This document shows, one piece after another, positions 60,170 to 64,000 of a DNA stretch of 64,000 bases; within the stretch, counting starts at the first letter, position 1, and each line of letters opens with the position of its first letter. This stretch comes from Qipengyuania intermedia (GTDB taxonomy: Bacteria > Pseudomonadota > Alphaproteobacteria > Sphingomonadales > Sphingomonadaceae): assembly GCF_019711615.1 (NCBI RefSeq), contig NZ_JAIGNS010000002.1:124001-188000 (forward strand), given 5' to 3'. A model generated the notes under the pieces. It searched no databases and was not told where the DNA came from. It worked only from the letters and a program-made list of their open reading frames with translations. A program made the position numbers and the translations under genes.

Positions 60170-60874
60170 ATGGCCGAGCTACGCAACATTGTCGTCCTGA
60201 CCGGGGCCGGCATTTCCGCCGAAAGCGGGATCGATACCTTCCGCGACGCAGGCGGTCTGTGGGAGAAGCACCGGGTCGAAGATGTGGCTACGCCGCAGGG
60301 CTACGAGCGTGATCCGGTGCTTGTTCAGCGCTTCTACGATGCGCGCCGCGAGGCGGTGCAGAAAGTCGCGCCCAATCCGGCGCACGAGGCGCTGGCGCGG
60401 CTCGACCGGGAATGGGAAGGCGGGTTGCTGATCGTCACCCAGAATGTCGACGATCTGCACGAGCGCGCCGGGGCGAGCCGCGTGGTCCATATGCACGGTG
60501 AATTGCTTAGCGCGCTATGCCCGATGTGCGAGCGTCGCCACCGCTGGACCGGCCCCCTCATCGATCGCCCGGAATGCCCCAGTTGCGAGGCGCGCTCGCT
60601 CAGGCCCGATGTCGTCTGGTTCGGCGAGATGCCTTACCAGATGGACCGCATCTATGCCGCCTTGCGGAGCGCGCACCTGTTCGTGTCGATCGGCACGAGC
60701 GGCGCGGTCTATCCCGCCGCAGGCTTCGTCAGCGACGCGCGCGAGCTTGGCGTAAAGACGCTCGAACTCAACCTCGAACGCAGCGAGGGATCGCACTGGT
60801 TCCACGAATCGCGCCAGGGACCGGCCGGCAAGCTGGTCCCCGACTGGGTCGATGAAGTGCTCGGCACTGGGTAA
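60170..60874 (+). CDS. cobB: NAD-dependent protein deacylase, CobB-like sirtuin
   Basis: A 234-aa sirtuin that removes acyl groups from lysine using NAD. Motifs: LTGAGISAESGIDTFRDAGG, TQNVDDLHERAG, HMHGE with catalytic His109, and zinc cysteines in CPMCERRH and CPSCEA. The Tyr56-x-x-Arg59 pair in FYDARR matches class III sirtuins (SIRT5/CobB), which favour succinyl and malonyl groups. Starts at 60161 and 60128 are possible but less likely given the divergent dapB leader. Confidence 0.9.
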   Translation: MAELRNIVVLTGAGISAESGIDTFRDAGGLWEKHRVEDVATPQGYERDPVLVQRFYDARREAVQKVAPNPAHEALARLDREWEGGLLIVTQNVDDLHERAGASRVVHMHGELLSALCPMCERRHRWTGPLIDRPECPSCEARSLRPDVVWFGEMPYQMDRIYAALRSAHLFVSIGTSGAVYPAAGFVSDARELGVKTLELNLERSEGSHWFHESRQGPAGKLVPDWVDEVLGTG

Positions 60875-60905
60875 TTTCTCAAGGTTTCGCGGCTATAGAG
60901 GGGTC

Positions 60906-61382
60906 ATGTCGCGGAGAGCCAAGATCATTTGTGCCATCCTGGTGCTGCCATATCTCTATGTCGCCTATTTGTGGTGGGAGATCCTTTCGTCCGAAAGAGG
61001 CCTGCTCACGGGTGACGTGATCTTCTACACGCTGGCCCTCCTGGTGCTGACCCCGCTCGTGATGGTGCTTGCAGGCGGCACTGCTTTCGTCAGCGCGCGT
61101 CGCAATACGAAAGCGAGCCTCGCGCAGCACGATTATGCGAGTGCAGCGAAAAGCGGAGGCTGCGCCTATTACGGCCTACGCGCACTGATCAGCGGCGGGC
61201 TGCTGCTGGCCGGAATGGTGTGGTGGGTGCTCGATACGCCGGAGCCCGGTCGCGACCGGCTTGGGCGGATATGCGAGGAAAGCCCCAACGGGTCGAGCGT
61301 GCGTTGCAGGACGGATCCCGAACGCAAGAAATCGGCGCTTGAGCAGGCCAATGAGAAGCGCCGCCAGGAGTGGTGGCGCTAG
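60906..61382 (+). CDS. Small membrane protein of unknown function
   Basis: A 158-aa protein with three hydrophobic segments (residues about 6-26, 38-62 and 93-113) and a charged C-terminus with two cysteines (RICEESPNGSSVRCRTD) and a Lys/Arg/Glu tail. No domain recognised. The start at 60906 follows AGAGGGG; 60852 would overlap the sirtuin gene. Its end overlaps the convergent MoeB-like gene by 4 bp. Confidence 0.65.
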   Translation: MSRRAKIICAILVLPYLYVAYLWWEILSSERGLLTGDVIFYTLALLVLTPLVMVLAGGTAFVSARRNTKASLAQHDYASAAKSGGCAYYGLRALISGGLLLAGMVWWVLDTPEPGRDRLGRICEESPNGSSVRCRTDPERKKSALEQANEKRRQEWWR

Positions 61383-62143
61383 CCGCAGCCCTTGCAGGCC
61401 GGATCCTTGGTGATGGAAAAAGCCCTGAGACCCGGGTTTAGTCCGTCCAGCAGGTAGACTTTCCCCCAGTCCGACCGTCCGAAGGCGCTCACCCCGTCGA
61501 GCAGGATACGGACCGCGTGCATGGCGGCGAAGCTGGCGACCCAGCCCGCCATAGCCCCCAGCATTCCGTCTTCCGCGCAGGTGTCGCAATCCTCGGCATC
61601 GAAGGCATCGCCGACAAAGCAGCGATAGCATGACTGGTCCGGCAGATGTCCGGCAAAAGCCCCGACCTGTCCCTGGAAGCGGCCCACTGCGGCAGAAAGC
61701 AGCGGCACGCTCGCCCTGACGCAGGCGTCGGAGACCGCCAGCCGCGTGGCGAAATTGTCGGTCCCGTCCATCACGAGGTCCGCCCCTGCCACCAGCGCAT
61801 CGACATTGTCCGCATCGATCCGGCGGTCGCTGATCTCCACCTCCAGGACGGGGTCGAACAGCTTCACCCAGCGCTTGGCGCAGGTGGCCTTGCCATAGCC
61901 GATATCGCGCTCGTTATAGAGCGTCTGTCGCTGTAGGTTGCTCGCATCGACCTTGTCGTCGTCGACCAGTGTCAGCCTGCCGATCCCGGCGGCGGCGAGA
62001 TACTGCAATGCGGGAGAGCCGATCCCGCCGAGGCCGACCAGGACGAGGTGCTTGTCCGCCAGCGCTACCTGTCCTGCGCCGCCGATTTCGGGCAGTACGA
62101 TATGGCGGGCAAAACGTTCGAGGCGCTGTTCGTCGAGGCTCAC
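61379..62143 (-). CDS. MoeB/ThiF/HesA-type adenylyltransferase
   Basis: E1-like enzyme of 254 aa that adenylates the C-terminal Gly of a sulfur carrier (MoaD or ThiS). Motifs: LVLVGLGGIGSPALQYLAAAGIG for ATP, RQTLYNERDIG, MDGTDNFATR, the catalytic-type Cys in CDTCAEDGMLGAM, and structural zinc cysteines CYRC and CKGC. Because moeA and moaA are in this window MoeB is likely, but ThiF cannot be excluded. Start is GTG 62143, overlapping the DUF983 stop (GTGA). Confidence 0.85.
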   Translation of the reverse strand: MSLDEQRLERFARHIVLPEIGGAGQVALADKHLVLVGLGGIGSPALQYLAAAGIGRLTLVDDDKVDASNLQRQTLYNERDIGYGKATCAKRWVKLFDPVLEVEISDRRIDADNVDALVAGADLVMDGTDNFATRLAVSDACVRASVPLLSAAVGRFQGQVGAFAGHLPDQSCYRCFVGDAFDAEDCDTCAEDGMLGAMAGWVASFAAMHAVRILLDGVSAFGRSDWGKVYLLDGLNPGLRAFSITKDPACKGCG

Positions 62144-62571
62144 TGTGTCGTGTCCTCGCTGCTTTCTGGCAGGCGCTCCTTGCGGAAGCCGTGCATCCCG
62201 TTCCACCACTGGAGCCCGATAACCGCGCCCTTGGACGGCTGGAGCATGAGCATCATCATGGCGACCGCCAGCGGTATGACGATGGCGAGCACGCCCCACG
62301 CGGACAGGTTCTCGCTCGAAGCCAGGGCGATGATGACGGGTGCGAGGAGGTGGCCGGTGACGAAGATCGCGATGTAGGCGGGAAAGTCGTCTGCCCGCTG
62401 GCCCGAGATATCCAGCCGGCAGGAGGGGCACGTGTCCACCGGCTTCAGCCAGCGGCGGAAGATTTTCCCATCACCGCACCGTGGGCAGCGGCAGCGCGCT
62501 CCGCGGAGCAGCGTCTCCCAGATCGAGGCGGGCAGGTCGGGGCGCTTGGCCGATGGATCGTCGAGGGGCAT
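62140..62571 (-). CDS. DUF983-family protein
   Basis: A 143-aa protein with a zinc-ribbon-like N-terminus (CRCPRCGDGKIF ... DTCPSCRLD) and two hydrophobic helices (residues about 67-88 and 90-110). This layout is typical of DUF983, function unknown. It is coupled to the downstream MoeB-like gene. Confidence 0.85.
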   Translation of the reverse strand: MPLDDPSAKRPDLPASIWETLLRGARCRCPRCGDGKIFRRWLKPVDTCPSCRLDISGQRADDFPAYIAIFVTGHLLAPVIIALASSENLSAWGVLAIVIPLAVAMMMLMLQPSKGAVIGLQWWNGMHGFRKERLPESSEDTTQ

Positions 62572-62600
62572 GCGGAGCCTTTGCCCCCTAAGACACGCGC

Positions 62601-62631
62601 TGTCGACAACCCTGTGAACAGGGTGTCGACA
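62601..62631. repeat. Long interrupted palindrome downstream of dnaA
   Basis: TGTCGACA-A-CCCTGT, a GA centre, then ACAGGG-TGTCGACA: 14 paired positions with one bulged A. The two outer arms are identical TGTCGACA. No T-run follows on either strand. It sits between the stop of dnaA and the start of the DUF983 gene, which are on the same strand. Confidence 0.8.
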
Positions 62632-62682
62632 AGCGGTGTGCTGGTTGTGGAGCGATCCGAAGGGCTGCGGCGGTGTCCGCCG

Positions 62683-64000
62683 TCAGCTTTCCAGCTGTCT
62701 GAGCAGGCTGCGCACGTCGCCGTCCATGTCGGCGTCGCGTTCGCGAAGGTCCTCGATCAGGCGCACGGCATGGATCACGGTCGAGTGATCGCGTCCGCCG
62801 AACTTGCGCCCGATTTCGGGATAGCTGCGCGGGGTGAGCACCTTGGAGAGGTACATGGCAACCTGGCGCGGGCGTACCACTGCGCGGGCACGGCGCTTGC
62901 TGCTCATTTCCGAGCGATCGATCCGGTAGAACTGGCAGACCGTGCGCTGGATTTCGTCGATAGTGATCCGGCGGCGGTTGGCCGACAGGATGTCGGTCAG
63001 TTGCTCTTCGGCCAACTGCAGCGAAACTTCCTGGCCAGTCAGCTGGGCATAGGCGATCAGCTTGTTGAGGCCGCCGACCAGCTCGCGCACGTTGCGCGTG
63101 ATGGTGCGGGCGAGAAACTCGATCACGTCTTCCGGCACGGCAAGCGGAGCGAACTTGCTCAGCTTGGAGTGGAGGATCTTCTTGCGCAGCTCGATGTCGG
63201 CGGGCTGGATGTCTGCCACCAGGCCCATCGACAGGCGGCTGAGGAGGCGTGGTTCCACCCCGTCGAGCGCCTGCGGTGCGCGGTCGGCGGCAAAGACCAG
63301 ACGCTTGCCTTCGTTGAGCAGCGCATCGATCGTGTAGAGCAGCTCTTCCTGAGCCGAAGCCTTGCCGATGATGAACTGGATATCGTCCACCAGCAGCAGG
63401 TCGAAGCTGCGCAGGCGCGCCTTGAATTCGATCATCCGGTTGGCTTTCAGGGCCTGGACGAATTCGACCATGAAGCGTTCCGCGCTGCAGTAGAAGATGC
63501 GGCTGCGGGTGTGGGTCTTCAGGAAGGTGTGACCGATGGCGTGAAGCAGGTGCGTCTTGCCCTGGCCGGTCGCGGCCTTGAGGTAGAGCGGGCTGAACTG
63601 CGGCTTTTCGGTCGCGGCCATGCGCTGAGCTGCGTTGAACGCAAGGATATTCGCCTCGCCGGTAACGAAAGCGGCAAAGCTGAGCGAGGCATCGAGGCCG
63701 ACGCTGGAGGTGAAGCCCTGATCGCCGAGCGTATCGGCGCCGATAGCCATCATCGAAGTGTCGCTGTCGTTGGCGGGGCGACGGCCATCGCCGTGAAGGC
63801 GCAGGTCGGCGACCTGGCGGCGTCCCGGATGGACCGAAATGTTCACCTTGCGCACTTCGCTGCGGGCGATCTTCCAGGCCAGGCTGAGGCGGTCGGCGAA
63901 CCGGTCCTTCACCCAGTTGGCGCTGAACTCCGTCGGCAGGAAAAGGTCGAGCGTGCCGGTTTCGGCATCGATCTTCCCGACCTGGATCGGCTTGATCCAC
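62683..64000 (-). CDS. dnaA: Chromosomal replication initiator DnaA (start beyond window edge)
   Basis: AAA+ initiator that melts oriC. The right edge cuts the N-terminus: frame is open to 64000, including the end of domain I (DLFLPTEFSANWVKDRF). Domain III has Walker A KAATGQGKTHLLHAIG, where Ala replaces the first Gly, and Walker B LLLVDDIQFI. Domain IV carries the DNA-binding signature GRDHSTVIHA. A GTG at 63912 is only an internal codon. Downstream lies a strong palindrome. Confidence 0.96.
   Translation of the reverse strand, partial: WIKPIQVGKIDAETGTLDLFLPTEFSANWVKDRFADRLSLAWKIARSEVRKVNISVHPGRRQVADLRLHGDGRRPANDSDTSMMAIGADTLGDQGFTSSVGLDASLSFAAFVTGEANILAFNAAQRMAATEKPQFSPLYLKAATGQGKTHLLHAIGHTFLKTHTRSRIFYCSAERFMVEFVQALKANRMIEFKARLRSFDLLLVDDIQFIIGKASAQEELLYTIDALLNEGKRLVFAADRAPQALDGVEPRLLSRLSMGLVADIQPADIELRKKILHSKLSKFAPLAVPEDVIEFLARTITRNVRELVGGLNKLIAYAQLTGQEVSLQLAEEQLTDILSANRRRITIDEIQRTVCQFYRIDRSEMSSKRRARAVVRPRQVAMYLSKVLTPRSYPEIGRKFGGRDHSTVIHAVRLIEDLRERDADMDGDVRSLLRQLES

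Noticed and set aside
1..64000. CRISPR array, insertion sequence, prophage or integron
   Set aside because: No regularly spaced repeats, transposase, integrase or phage structural genes were seen.

Overview
The window reads as a chromosome segment of an alphaproteobacterium, most likely Sphingomonadales and probably Erythrobacteraceae (Erythrobacter/Qipengyuania/Altererythrobacter-like). Reasons: high G+C throughout, a UPF0262 gene, a CC_3452-type secreted protein, a phosphotransferase with a C-terminal DUF6285-like part, a DUF3604-PPIase-HupE module, the rpmH-rnpA-yidD-yidC-yihA block, and dnaA at the right edge. The genus is inference. No transposase, phage gene, CRISPR array, rRNA or tRNA was seen. 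The window begins inside cydA and ends inside dnaA.

Left third (1-26.7 kb): cytochrome bd oxidase (cydAB plus a 42-aa DUF2474 protein missed by length cut-offs); threonine catabolism (tdh-kbl) with a divergent XRE-cupin regulator; a DASS carboxylate transporter with an SGNH-hydrolase-like lipoprotein; an M14 carboxypeptidase lipoprotein; an acyl-CoA dehydrogenase translationally coupled to an APH-type kinase (ACAD10/11-like pairing); moeA-moaA for molybdenum cofactor; a CaiB/AMACR-ALDH-MaoC acyl-CoA operon; exoD; a coupled DUF3604-PPIase-HupE operon; and a DevBCA/MacAB-like tripartite efflux system (permease, ATPase, HlyD adaptor, TolC-like lipoprotein) facing a TetR gene across tandem operator palindromes.

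Middle (26.7-46.7 kb): ftsH, small secreted proteins, DUF3667, rpoZ, a phospholipase D-like protein, dnaB, UPF0262, a GH25-fold protein whose catalytic acids all appear lost, cdd, an LD-carboxypeptidase, a second M14 peptidase, a DUF4136 lipoprotein, galE, rpmJ, a HAD phosphatase, a CC_3452 protein divergent from an HxlR regulator, a serpin lipoprotein downstream of comM, and a ClpP-fold-like periplasmic protein.

Right third (46.8-64 kb): rpmH-rnpA-yidD-yidC-yihA, an AraC regulator, a JmjC-like cupin, a VOC protein, a GST overlapping an S1/P1 nuclease, a cupin, dapE, a DAACS symporter, an A+T-richer lipoprotein gene, nth-ion channel-dapB, a CobB-like sirtuin, a MoeB/ThiF-type enzyme coupled to DUF983, and dnaA followed by a long interrupted palindrome.

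Many neighbours are translationally coupled through ATGA/GTGA/TGATG junctions. The most interesting items are the degenerate GH25 protein, the serpin, the DUF3604-PPIase-HupE module, the kinase-ACAD pair, the TetR operator array, and several hairpins that include ribosome-binding sites. All functional calls come from reading motifs by eye; no database search was run.
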